Of a DNA stretch of 26,260 nucleotides, positions 13,490-21,129 are shown piece by piece. Below the pieces are notes generated by a model. That model had not been told where the DNA came from and searched no databases. It saw only the letters and a list, made by a program, of their open reading frames with translations. The stretch spans positions 1 through 26,260 of the forward strand of contig JAJQAS010000167.1 in the NCBI GenBank assembly GCA_021203685.1, given 5' to 3'. Origin of the DNA: Clostridiales bacterium (GTDB taxonomy: Bacteria; Bacillota; Clostridia; Oscillospirales; Oscillospiraceae). The translations under genes were made by a program, and so were the position numbers. Each line of letters begins with the position of its first letter. The stretch's first letter is position 1.

Positions 13490-15240
13490 TTAATCCGTTG
13501 TAGTGGCCGTGGTGCTGGTGGTCGTGTCGTCAGTGGTGGTGGTCGTGGTGGAGGCACTGTCCGACGTGCTGTCGGATGATGTGGTATCCGTGGTGGAATC
13601 GTCTGTGGTGGTCGTGGAGCTGCTGCTGGAAGTGCTGCTCTTGGTGGTGGTGGTTTTCTTCTTCTTGGTGCCCACGTAAATGATCTCGTCATGCTTGGAA
13701 TAGACGCTGTATGCCTCCTTCTCCTCGGAGAGCAGGTTGCCGTCGCTGTCGTAGATCTGGCGGTAGGTTTGCACCTTGTAGCCGTTCTCGCCCTCCTGGG
13801 TGACGGTGGAAGTCCCCTCGTACTGGCTGGAATCGTCCTTGGTGATGGTGCTGTAGGCGATGGTCTCCAGCGTCTCGCTGACGATCTTCACATAGTTGCT
13901 GTTGGTCTTGGTGCCCAGAATGGTGACGGTCAGGTAGCCGTCGGAGTATTCCGCCACGATCTTGATGGGGTAGACCGTGTCGTTGCAGAACTGGTAGTCC
14001 GGCCCGCCCCAGGAGACGGTGGCGTCCAGTCCCAGGTCGATGTAGCTGGAGGCGTAGGTGTGGTTCTGCCGCTGGACGATCTCCAGGTTGGCGTAGAGAC
14101 AGGCGGCGTAGAGGGTGGAGGACACCTGGCAGATGCCGCCGCCCAGCTCCTGGACGGTTTCGCCGTTCAGGAGCTGGGCGGCGCCTTAAAGCCGTTTTCC
14201 GCCGTCCGCTCCCCCACGGTGTCGTTGTAGGAGAACACCTCGCCGCTGAGCAAAATCGTCCCGTTGACCTTTTGGGCCGCCAGCTTCACGTTGGAGACGC
14301 GGTCGCTGGTGCCGCCGACCTTGGTGGTGTAGGTGCCCAGGTAGTCCACAAAGAGGTTGTCCTCCAGCTTCTGGGTGGTGACCTCCGGCTCCTCATAGTC
14401 CAGGTCGATGGCCACGGTCTCCCCCTCCGCCGCCGCGTCCAGGGCGGCCTGTACGGCGTCCTTGTCGAAGCTGACGCCGGTGACGGAGGCCACGATGGAA
14501 TAGTCGTCCTCCGGGTCCAGGGTGGCGTTGGCGGCCTCCACGTAAAGCTCGTCATAGACCGCGTCTACGTCCACCGCCTCCACCGTCCCGGTGACCATGG
14601 GGCAGTCGATGACGCTGTCGTAGTCCCCCGCCGCGATGGCGGCGTTGAGCTGCTCCAGCAGCCCGGTCTCGTCCACGCTGTTGCCGGTGGCGCCCATGGT
14701 GAACACCAGCTGGCCGGCTTTCACCTCATAGCTGGTCTGCACGGTGGTGTCGATGTCCAGCAGGCCGCTGTCCTCCACCGCCTGGGCCAGCGCCTCGCTG
14801 TCCCCCACGGTGGGCAACACCGTCCGGTGGGAGCCGAAGAGGTATGCCTCCACCAGGCAGGCCCCCCGGGTGAAGAAGGCGCGCTGGGTCAGGGCCTCCT
14901 GCACCGCTGTTTCGATGTCCATGGTCAGGGCGTCGCCCACGGCCACGGTGTAGTCCTCGCCGTTGGCGGTCACGGTGATTTGGCTGTCGCTGTACCGGGC
15001 CTCAAAGTCCGCCTCCAGGGCGGCGGCGGCCTCCTCCCGGGTCATCCCGCTGAGGGTGACGCCGTTCACCGTGGTGTTGGGCAAAATCTGCGCTGTGTTC
15101 ACCGCGGCGCACAGGGCGGTATACCCGCCCAGCAACAGCACCAGCACCACGGCGGCGAGGATCAGCTTGCCCCGGGCGCCCAGACCCAGGGTGACGCCCT
15201 CGGCCCGTTTGGGTTTATGTTTTTCTCTGTGCTCGTCCAA
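13490..15240 (-). pseudogene. VanW/G5 cell-wall protein, frameshifted at a C run
   Basis: A type II membrane protein of about 580 residues once rejoined. In order: basic N-terminus, one membrane helix (VLVLLLGGYTALCAAV), a PG_binding_4-like region to about residue 240, a VanW domain (FSYNDTVGERTAENGFKA, then QLLNGETVQELGGGICQVSS), a G5 domain (GENGYKVQTYRQIYDSDGN, YVGTKKK) and a Thr/Ser/Asp-only tail of some 55 residues. The frame breaks at 14176-14178, where three Cs (minus strand) stand where four are needed: frame 1 ends NGFKAPPSS-stop (stop at 14167), while frame 2 continues perfectly to 13490. TTG 15240 is the likely start because GGAGG sits eight bases before it; the in-frame ATG at 15255 contains that site. 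Families with these domains act at peptidoglycan. Confidence 0.85.
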
Positions 15241-15338
15241 GCTCGTTTCCTCCATCGTTCAAAAGGGGCTTCCTACCTGCGCCGCAGCGCAAAAGGGGGA
15301 CATCCTCCGGGAATGTGACTCTCAACGGGTCTGACACT

Positions 15339-15367
15339 ATTATACTGCTTCTCAGGCAAAGCCGCAA
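15339..15367 (-). promoter_or_regulatory. Proximal promoter of the VanW gene
   Basis: On the minus strand: TTGCGG (15362-15367), 17-bp spacer, TATAAT (15339-15344). It lies about 95 bp upstream of the TTG start. Confidence 0.55.
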
Positions 15368-15426
15368 GGTCTCAAATTCACCAGGCAATGGAAGATTCAA
15401 GAAAAATTGGCCCCGCCACTCCTTGT

Positions 15427-15455
15427 ATTATACCGCCTTCTTCCGACAAAAGCAA
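15427..15455 (-). promoter_or_regulatory. Distal promoter of the VanW gene
   Basis: On the minus strand: TTGCTT (15450-15455), 17-bp spacer, TATAAT (15427-15432). It is in tandem with the promoter at 15339. The gene-free stretch 15456-15631 shows nothing else that I can support, apart from a weak AGCC/GGCT hairpin near 15560. Confidence 0.5.
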
Positions 15456-15631
15456 GATGGGATGGGTTCGCAATCGGGAAACCGGGCGACTTCGCGCAAA
15501 TAACAGCAAAAAAGGCGGCCGCCCGCACCGGAAACCCGGCTCGGGCGACCTATAAAGAGCCTTTCGGCTTGGGGCCTATTGAAAAAGGTGCTTACTGGGT
15601 AAAACCAGGTACGGCTTGAGCGAACCGCTCT

Positions 15632-15657
15632 TTGCACATTGTTAATTGCACATTGTT
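15632..15657. repeat. Direct repeat TTGCACATTGTT
   Basis: TTGCACATTGTT occurs at 15632-15643 and 15646-15657, a 14-nt period. A close relative, TTGCACATTGCT, occurs at 12508-12519. Such short units look like a degenerate dispersed intergenic repeat; the second unit runs into the stop codon of the lipoprotein gene. Confidence 0.5.
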
Positions 15658-17702
15658 CACGGTTCCTCCACCTGGAACTCCTCCCAGGCGTCCACAGAGG
15701 ACGCGCCGGAGACGTCCGCGCTGTCGGAATAGCTCTCCACGGTGACGGTGTAGGCGCTGGCGCCCTCCACATAGACGGTGCCGTCGCTGCCCACGATGGA
15801 GACCGTGTTGCCGCTCTCGTCCACGATGGTCCCCGCGCACTGGAGCTCGGTCAGCACACTGTCGCCGGTGACCACCCAGGTGCTGGTGGAGTCGATGTAG
15901 AGGTTGGCGTAGCCGCTGCCGCCGTCCCCGGCGTTGGATTCATCGTCCACCACCGCGCCAGTCAGGGTGCTGCCCTCGGTCAGGTAGAAGTCCAGCTGAC
16001 TGATGGTGTCCCAGATCACGTCGCCCTCCAGGGCCTGGTCGATGGCGGTGAAATTGCAGTCCGCGCCGTTGGAGCCGGCGGACCCCCACCCTCTGGCGTT
16101 GCTGTTGCCGGTGCATTTCAGCAGGAAGTCGTTGTCCTCGGCGTAGGTGATGTCCACGCCGGAGATAATGAAGGTGGACTCGGTGTTGGTGGTGTAGAAC
16201 ATCCCGCCGTTGGCGGCGGTCAGGCTGCCGCCAACCATCTCAAAGGTGCTGTTGCCCTCCTCGGAGTCGCCGGACATGCTCTGGTAGAGGATGACGTTCC
16301 AGGTGCAGTCGTTCTGGTCGGAGTCGGCCATGGCCCCGGACAGGTCGCAGTCGAACAGCCGGATGGTGTTCAGGCCCTCGATGCAGATGGCCTCGGAGCC
16401 GGTGGCGGTAAGGGTGGCGTCGTTCACGGTGATATCCGCGGTGCTGTACACGGCGGGGGAGCCGGTGCCGTTGGAGGTGTAGCTGCCGCCGTCCACCACC
16501 ATGGTGCCGCTGCCCCGGTCAGAGCGAATGGCGGCGGAGGACTCGCCGGAGGTCTCCACGGTCAGATCCCAGGCGTAGAGGGTGCCGCCCCCCGCCACGT
16601 GGATGCCGCCGGAGGTGTCCTGCTGGGTGGTGATGGTGGTGTCGGAGACATAGACCACGCCGTCACCGTAGGCGAACACGCCTGCGCCGCCTGCCGCGTT
16701 GGTGGTGATGATGCTGTCCTCGATGGTCAGCGTCCCCAGGGCCGCCAGGGCGGCGGCCCCCACGCCGTAGAAGCTGGAGTTGTCACCGCCGGTGCTGTCG
16801 TCGGAGGTGCGGGTGATGGTCACGTTGTCCAGCTCCACGGTGACGCCCTCGGTGTCCACCAGCACGGCGTTTTCGTCGGTGCCGGTGCTGGTCAGCTCGG
16901 CGTCGGAGACGCTGGCATCCTCGGTGTACTCGTTGGCGGCGCTGTATTCGACCTCGCCGGAGGACTGGCTGCTGTCGCCGCCCATGTCGCCGCCTGCGGC
17001 GGCGTCGCTGTCGGTGGTGATGGTGACGCTCTCCGCCACGCCGTCAGACCCGACCACGATGGTCACAGCGTCCCCCAGGGACAGGTCCTGATAGGTCAGC
17101 GTCTCGCTCATGCCGCCGCCCATGTCGGAGGGCATGGAGCCGCCGTCACCGCCTGCATCGGAGGGGGCTTCGCCGCCGTCACCGCCCACATCGGAGGGAA
17201 CTTCGCCACCCTCGCCGGAAGGCATTTCCCCGCCCTCGCCGTCGGGCAGGTCGTCGGGGACTTCGCCGGATTCTTCGCTGTTGTCGTCAGTGGTTTCGGA
17301 AGAGGTCTCGGAGAGGACGGGGCCGCTGTTTTCGGTGGCGGTGTTTGCTTCGGTACTGTCGTTGGAATCGGCGCTGTCGCTGTTCGCGCTGTCGCCGGAG
17401 GGGACCTCCCCGTCCGGGGCGGAGCCGCCGCCGGAGGCCATGTCCCCGCCGCCGCCCTCGCGGGCGAAGGTGGTATCCTCGGAGTAGGGAATTTCCACTT
17501 CCTCCTCGTCATCGGTGGTGATGGTGATGCTCTCCAGCGTCAGGGCAATGATGGTGCCCGTGTAGGTGGCGGAAGCGTCGGTTTCCCCGGCGGCGCTGGT
17601 GTCCGTGGTGTCGTCATCGGTGGTGGAAGTAGTGGTGCTGCCGCAGGCCGCCAGGCTCAATACCATCGCCAGGGCCAATAGCAGGCTGAGAAGTTTCTTC
17701 AT
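15657..17702 (-). CDS. Surface lipoprotein with acidic Gly-rich linker and beta-helix-like body
   Basis: A 681-aa protein starting MKKLLSLLLALAMVLSLAACGS, a lipoprotein signal with lipobox LAAC. After a Thr/Asp-rich spacer, residues about 45-80 (TGTIIALTLESITITTDD) look like a small DUF5666-like beta unit. Residues about 85-230 are a very acidic low-complexity linker with repeated GGE-x-PS and GGDGG units. From about residue 270 to the end, short strand-turn repeats (TLTIEDSIITTNAAGGAGVFA, VYVSDTTITTQQD) suggest a right-handed parallel beta-helix, as in pectate lyases and adhesins; no catalytic triad was recognised. Start: ATG 17702 has GAGGTG upstream; an in-frame upstream start would add 20 residues ahead of the signal and is rejected. 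Probably a cell-surface binding protein. Confidence 0.8.
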   Translation of the reverse strand: MKKLLSLLLALAMVLSLAACGSTTTSTTDDDTTDTSAAGETDASATYTGTIIALTLESITITTDDEEEVEIPYSEDTTFAREGGGGDMASGGGSAPDGEVPSGDSANSDSADSNDSTEANTATENSGPVLSETSSETTDDNSEESGEVPDDLPDGEGGEMPSGEGGEVPSDVGGDGGEAPSDAGGDGGSMPSDMGGGMSETLTYQDLSLGDAVTIVVGSDGVAESVTITTDSDAAAGGDMGGDSSQSSGEVEYSAANEYTEDASVSDAELTSTGTDENAVLVDTEGVTVELDNVTITRTSDDSTGGDNSSFYGVGAAALAALGTLTIEDSIITTNAAGGAGVFAYGDGVVYVSDTTITTQQDTSGGIHVAGGGTLYAWDLTVETSGESSAAIRSDRGSGTMVVDGGSYTSNGTGSPAVYSTADITVNDATLTATGSEAICIEGLNTIRLFDCDLSGAMADSDQNDCTWNVILYQSMSGDSEEGNSTFEMVGGSLTAANGGMFYTTNTESTFIISGVDITYAEDNDFLLKCTGNSNARGWGSAGSNGADCNFTAIDQALEGDVIWDTISQLDFYLTEGSTLTGAVVDDESNAGDGGSGYANLYIDSTSTWVVTGDSVLTELQCAGTIVDESGNTVSIVGSDGTVYVEGASAYTVTVESYSDSADVSGASSVDAWEEFQVEEP

Positions 17703-17772
17703 AAAATGCACCTCGTTGAAAAAAGATGGTTGGTCAACTTGGTGGGGACAGGGTTCTCCCACTGTTACAGCC

Positions 17773-17802
17773 AGTATACTCGCCCAACCTTAAACGAGGT
17801 TG
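17773..17802 (-). promoter_or_regulatory. -10 box with adjacent dyad upstream of the lipoprotein gene
   Basis: TATACT (minus strand, 17773-17778) lies about 70 bp upstream of the start codon. Just upstream is a perfect dyad CAACCT-N6-AGGTTG (17785-17802) where the -35 box should be; no good TTGACA match is seen. This layout suggests an activator or repressor site, possibly MerR-like, but the spacing does not match the MerR standard. Confidence 0.4.
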
Positions 17803-17879
17803 AAAATGCCTCCCCCAAAAAGTGCCATATCTGCGGGAGAAAAGCTTCGGCTTCTTATGCAAATTTACCATTTGGGCAC

Positions 17880-17908
17880 AAAAAACGCTGCGCCGGGGAG
17901 GCGCAGCG
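17880..17908 (-). terminator. Intrinsic terminator of the acylation operon
   Basis: On the minus strand, CGCTGCGCC and GGCGCAGCG (nine perfect pairs, 17886-17894 and 17900-17908) around a five-base loop are followed by TTTTTT (17880-17885). It lies about 20 bp after the stop codon of the last SGNH gene. Confidence 0.9.
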
Positions 17909-17926
17909 TGTTGGTGCTCTTTTTGC

Positions 17927-19429
17927 TCAGTTCGTTGGCAGGACGCAGGTCATCTCCCCGGTCTCCAGGTCGATGCAGACAGTCTCGATGACCGCGTCGG
18001 CTTCCTCGTCATAGAGGGTGATGTTCAGCCCCGCGGTGTTGATGCTCTGGTCCTCGCCGCCGATGAGCTGCTTGGACTGCTTGCGGCTGCTCTGGTTGCG
18101 GCTGACCACCTGGTAGGCCACGCCGTTGTCCAGCGTCCCCTCGATGCGGACATAGTTTTCCGCCGTCTTTTCCTCCACGGAGCCGCCGTCGCTGGTCAGC
18201 CAGGCCACGAACCCATAGCCCTCTTCCAGGGCGTTCAGGTCGGTCTCCAGCCCCAGGTCGGCCAGCCCTGCCGCCAACTCATCGCTGACCAGCCCCGCCG
18301 TGTCCCCGTAGGTGGAGATAAAAATGTCGCAGGCGGTGTGCTCTTTCAGCAGCGTCAGCCACTCGACGGGGTCGCTGGCCGAGCGGAGGTAGGAGTCGTT
18401 CCACTCGGTGTCGTAGATACCCCGGTCCACGTGCAGGTCAAAACTCTTGTCCTCCCGCCGGTCGGGCAGGTCGTAGTTGGCGGTCAGGTAGTCCGCCAGG
18501 GTATGGGCGTACTTGTCCGCGCCGCGGGTGTTCAGGTGGTCGATGTCCTGAAAATCCGTGCTGGTGTCCAGCCCAACGGTGTCCAGCAGGTCCGACCAGT
18601 TGTAATCCAGGTAGGTCAGGCCATAGCTGTCCGCCAGCTGCTGCACCTGGTTGGAATCGCTGAGGGTCCAGCTGCTCTTGGGCGTTTTGAACAGCAGCAG
18701 CTCGATGCTGTTTTCCTGGCAGTAGGCCACGATCTTCTCGAGGTACTCCAGCTGATAGTCATACATCTCCCGGACGTCCGCTTCCGGGTCGTCGTTGTCC
18801 ACGATCAGCGTGTCGTAGGACACAGTCTGCTGACAGTAGTTGCTGACATGGTATCCCCGGAAACACACGCTGCTGTCCAGGCCGTATCCAAAGTCCAGGG
18901 CCTCCAGGGTGCTCCAGCGGGAGTGGAACTTGATGATGGGGAACAGATAGCTCAGAAAAGACTCCGTTGTGGCGTCCAGAGAGACCAGCGACCGGATGAA
19001 GCGGAGCCAATTCAGGGAGGGCTTCATCCCCCGCGCCTGCTTACGCTCGTGCTGCTCATTCAGCGCCTCAAACAGAGAGCTGACCTCCAGCATGACCACA
19101 GAGGGACTTTGGGTCTTTTCCACCTCAAGGAGCCAGTAATAGTTGCTCAGCAAAGTAGTGGACGCGCCGCCCAGGCAGCAGGCGGAGATGCCAGCGTAAT
19201 CGTACAGCTCCACCGTGGAGACGCCGTAGAGCACCTGGCTGCTGCCCAGCACCAGCACGTCCACGCTGTCGTCCTCCAGTTCGTAGAAGGATTCCGCCAC
19301 ATAGGTCTCCTGGTTGCCGATGGTCCACTTGGAACAGAGCACGAAGGTGGCAGCCTGAAACAAAAGGGCAAAAATCAGCAGGAAAGCCACCACTTTGATT
19401 CCGTTTTTGATGATTTTATTCCGAGTCAT
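17927..19429 (-). CDS. DltD-like SGNH protein 3 with C-terminal ILEI/FAM3-like domain
   Basis: A 500-aa membrane-anchored protein: one N-terminal helix (about 11-30), then an extracytoplasmic SGNH-hydrolase-like domain with the nucleophile in VLVLGSSQVLYG (Ser64) and the Asp-His pair in QDIDHLNTRGA. Residues about 345-495 form a separate module: SDPVEWLTLLKEHTACDIFI, SDELAAGLADLGLETDLNAL, then NTAGLNITLYDEEADAVIET. This resembles the ILEI/FAM3 fold with its parts in permuted order. The ATG at 19429 gives MTRNKIIKNGIK, aligned with paralogue 2; a GTG 42 bases upstream lacks a ribosome site. It is the last gene of the operon, 66 bp after paralogue 2. Likely role: transfer or removal of an acyl group on a surface polymer. 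Confidence 0.82.
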   Translation of the reverse strand: MTRNKIIKNGIKVVAFLLIFALLFQAATFVLCSKWTIGNQETYVAESFYELEDDSVDVLVLGSSQVLYGVSTVELYDYAGISACCLGGASTTLLSNYYWLLEVEKTQSPSVVMLEVSSLFEALNEQHERKQARGMKPSLNWLRFIRSLVSLDATTESFLSYLFPIIKFHSRWSTLEALDFGYGLDSSVCFRGYHVSNYCQQTVSYDTLIVDNDDPEADVREMYDYQLEYLEKIVAYCQENSIELLLFKTPKSSWTLSDSNQVQQLADSYGLTYLDYNWSDLLDTVGLDTSTDFQDIDHLNTRGADKYAHTLADYLTANYDLPDRREDKSFDLHVDRGIYDTEWNDSYLRSASDPVEWLTLLKEHTACDIFISTYGDTAGLVSDELAAGLADLGLETDLNALEEGYGFVAWLTSDGGSVEEKTAENYVRIEGTLDNGVAYQVVSRNQSSRKQSKQLIGGEDQSINTAGLNITLYDEEADAVIETVCIDLETGEMTCVLPTN

Positions 19430-19495
19430 AGCGGATACCACCGTTTCTGTCGCGTTTTTCGTGAAGAGCACAGCCCTGCCGCCGGAAAAACTTCC

Positions 19496-20998
19496 TCAGC
19501 CGGAGCGGGTCTTGCACGTCATTTCCCCGGTCTCCAGGTCGATGCAGACAGTCTCCAGGGCGACCCCCCTTGTTGCGCTGTAAACCCGGATGTTCAGCCC
19601 GGCGCCGTTGATGCTGCTGTCATCGCCGTCGATGGTCAGTTCCGCTGTGGATGTCCCGTTTTTGTTCTTGCTGACGATTTTGTAGGAAACGTCATCGTCC
19701 AGCGTGCCGCTGATTTTGGCCTGTCCGGAGGCGGTCACCTCCTCCACGGAGGCGCCGTCGTTGGTCAGCAGGGCCGCGAAGCACTCGCCGGAGGACAGGG
19801 CGTTCAGGTCGGTCTTCAGGCCCAGCTGGGCCAGCAGCGCGGCGATCTCGTCGCTGACCATGCCGCCCACGTCCCCGTTGGTGGCGATGAAGATGTAGCA
19901 GGCGCTGTGCTCCGTCAGCAGCTCCAGCCACTCCACCGGGTCGGTGGTCAGGAGCAGGTAGGCGTCGGTGCGTTCCGCGTTGTAGGTCTCCTGGTTGATC
20001 TGCAGGTCGTAGTCCTCGTCCTCCCGCCGGTCAGGCAGGTCGTAGTTGGCGGTCAGGTAATCCGCCAGGTAGTCGCTGAACTTTTTCGCCCCCAGGGTGC
20101 TCAGGTGGTCGTAGTCCTTCATGTCGGTCTCGATGTTGTACCCGTAGGCGGTCATCAGCTCTTCCCGGTTGAAGTCCAGGTAGGTCAGCCCGTACTGGTC
20201 CGCCAGGGCCTGCACCTGGGCGGAATCGCTGCCCTTCCAGCTGTACTTTGTGGTTTTGAACAGCACCAGCTCGATGTCGTTTTCCTGGCAATATTCTACG
20301 ATCTTCTCGAAGTATTCCCGCTGGTAGCTGTACAGCTCCCGCACGTCCTCCTCCGGGTCGTCGTTATCGATGATCATTTTGTCGTAATCCAGGCCCTTTT
20401 TACACTGCTCCGCGATGTTGAACCCCCGGTAAGCCACGTCGGAATTCAGCCCCTGGCCAAAGTCCAGGGCCTCCAGTTCCGACCACCGGCTGTGGTACTT
20501 GGCAATGGGGATCAGGTAGCTCAAAAAGGATTCGCTGATGTTGTCCAGTCCGGTCAGGCTGCGGATGAACTGCAGCTTATTCAGCGAGAGCTTCATCTCG
20601 TCCACCCGCTTGCGCTCCTGGTACTCTCTGGCCTCCTCCAGCAGCGAGCTGGTCTCCAGCAGGATGACAGAGGGGTTCTGGGTCTTTTCCGCCTCGATGA
20701 GCCAGTAGTAGTTGCTCATCAGCGAGGCCGCAGAGCCGCCCAGGCAGTAGGCGGAGATGCCCGCGTGGTCGTACATCTCCACCGGGTCAACGCCGTAGAT
20801 GATCTGACTGCTGCCCAACAGCAGCACGTCCAGACTGTCCTTGTCCAGGTCGTAGAGGTTTTGCAGCACGTACCGGTCCTGGTTGTCCTCTGTCCATTTG
20901 GTGCGCAGCACCTCGGTGGCCAGCTGGAACAGCAGGGCGAAGATGACCAGAAAGGCCACTGCCTTGATTCCGTTTTTCAGGATACGTTTTTTGCTCAT
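19496..20998 (-). CDS. DltD-like SGNH protein 2 with C-terminal ILEI/FAM3-like domain
   Basis: A 500-aa paralogue of its two neighbours with the same plan: membrane helix at about 11-30, GSSQ with Ser64, DYDHLSTLGA with Asp297-His298, the conserved linker NYDLPDRREDEDYDLQI, then the ILEI-like module from about residue 345. The module is more divergent than in the other two: SACYIFIATNGDVGGMVSDE replaces the D-I-F-L/I-S-x-Y-G-D form, and its last strand reads GAGLNIRVYSATRGVALET. Its upstream gap (20999-21129) is the longest between SGNH genes, with a GCCTC/GAGGC hairpin and a TATACT box but no clear -35. AAGGAGG lies four bases before the ATG, a tight spacing. Confidence 0.82.
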   Translation of the reverse strand: MSKKRILKNGIKAVAFLVIFALLFQLATEVLRTKWTEDNQDRYVLQNLYDLDKDSLDVLLLGSSQIIYGVDPVEMYDHAGISAYCLGGSAASLMSNYYWLIEAEKTQNPSVILLETSSLLEEAREYQERKRVDEMKLSLNKLQFIRSLTGLDNISESFLSYLIPIAKYHSRWSELEALDFGQGLNSDVAYRGFNIAEQCKKGLDYDKMIIDNDDPEEDVRELYSYQREYFEKIVEYCQENDIELVLFKTTKYSWKGSDSAQVQALADQYGLTYLDFNREELMTAYGYNIETDMKDYDHLSTLGAKKFSDYLADYLTANYDLPDRREDEDYDLQINQETYNAERTDAYLLLTTDPVEWLELLTEHSACYIFIATNGDVGGMVSDEIAALLAQLGLKTDLNALSSGECFAALLTNDGASVEEVTASGQAKISGTLDDDVSYKIVSKNKNGTSTAELTIDGDDSSINGAGLNIRVYSATRGVALETVCIDLETGEMTCKTRSG

Positions 20999-21129
20999 AG
21001 TGCCTCCTTATCTGTGCCTCTGCGGGACCGGAGGCTCACAGTTCCCAGTATAGCACACAGTTCTCCCGGAGCGGATTTTTTCGCGTTTTGGAAACACCCC
21101 AACGCCGGAAGTATTTCATCAGAGGTTCC

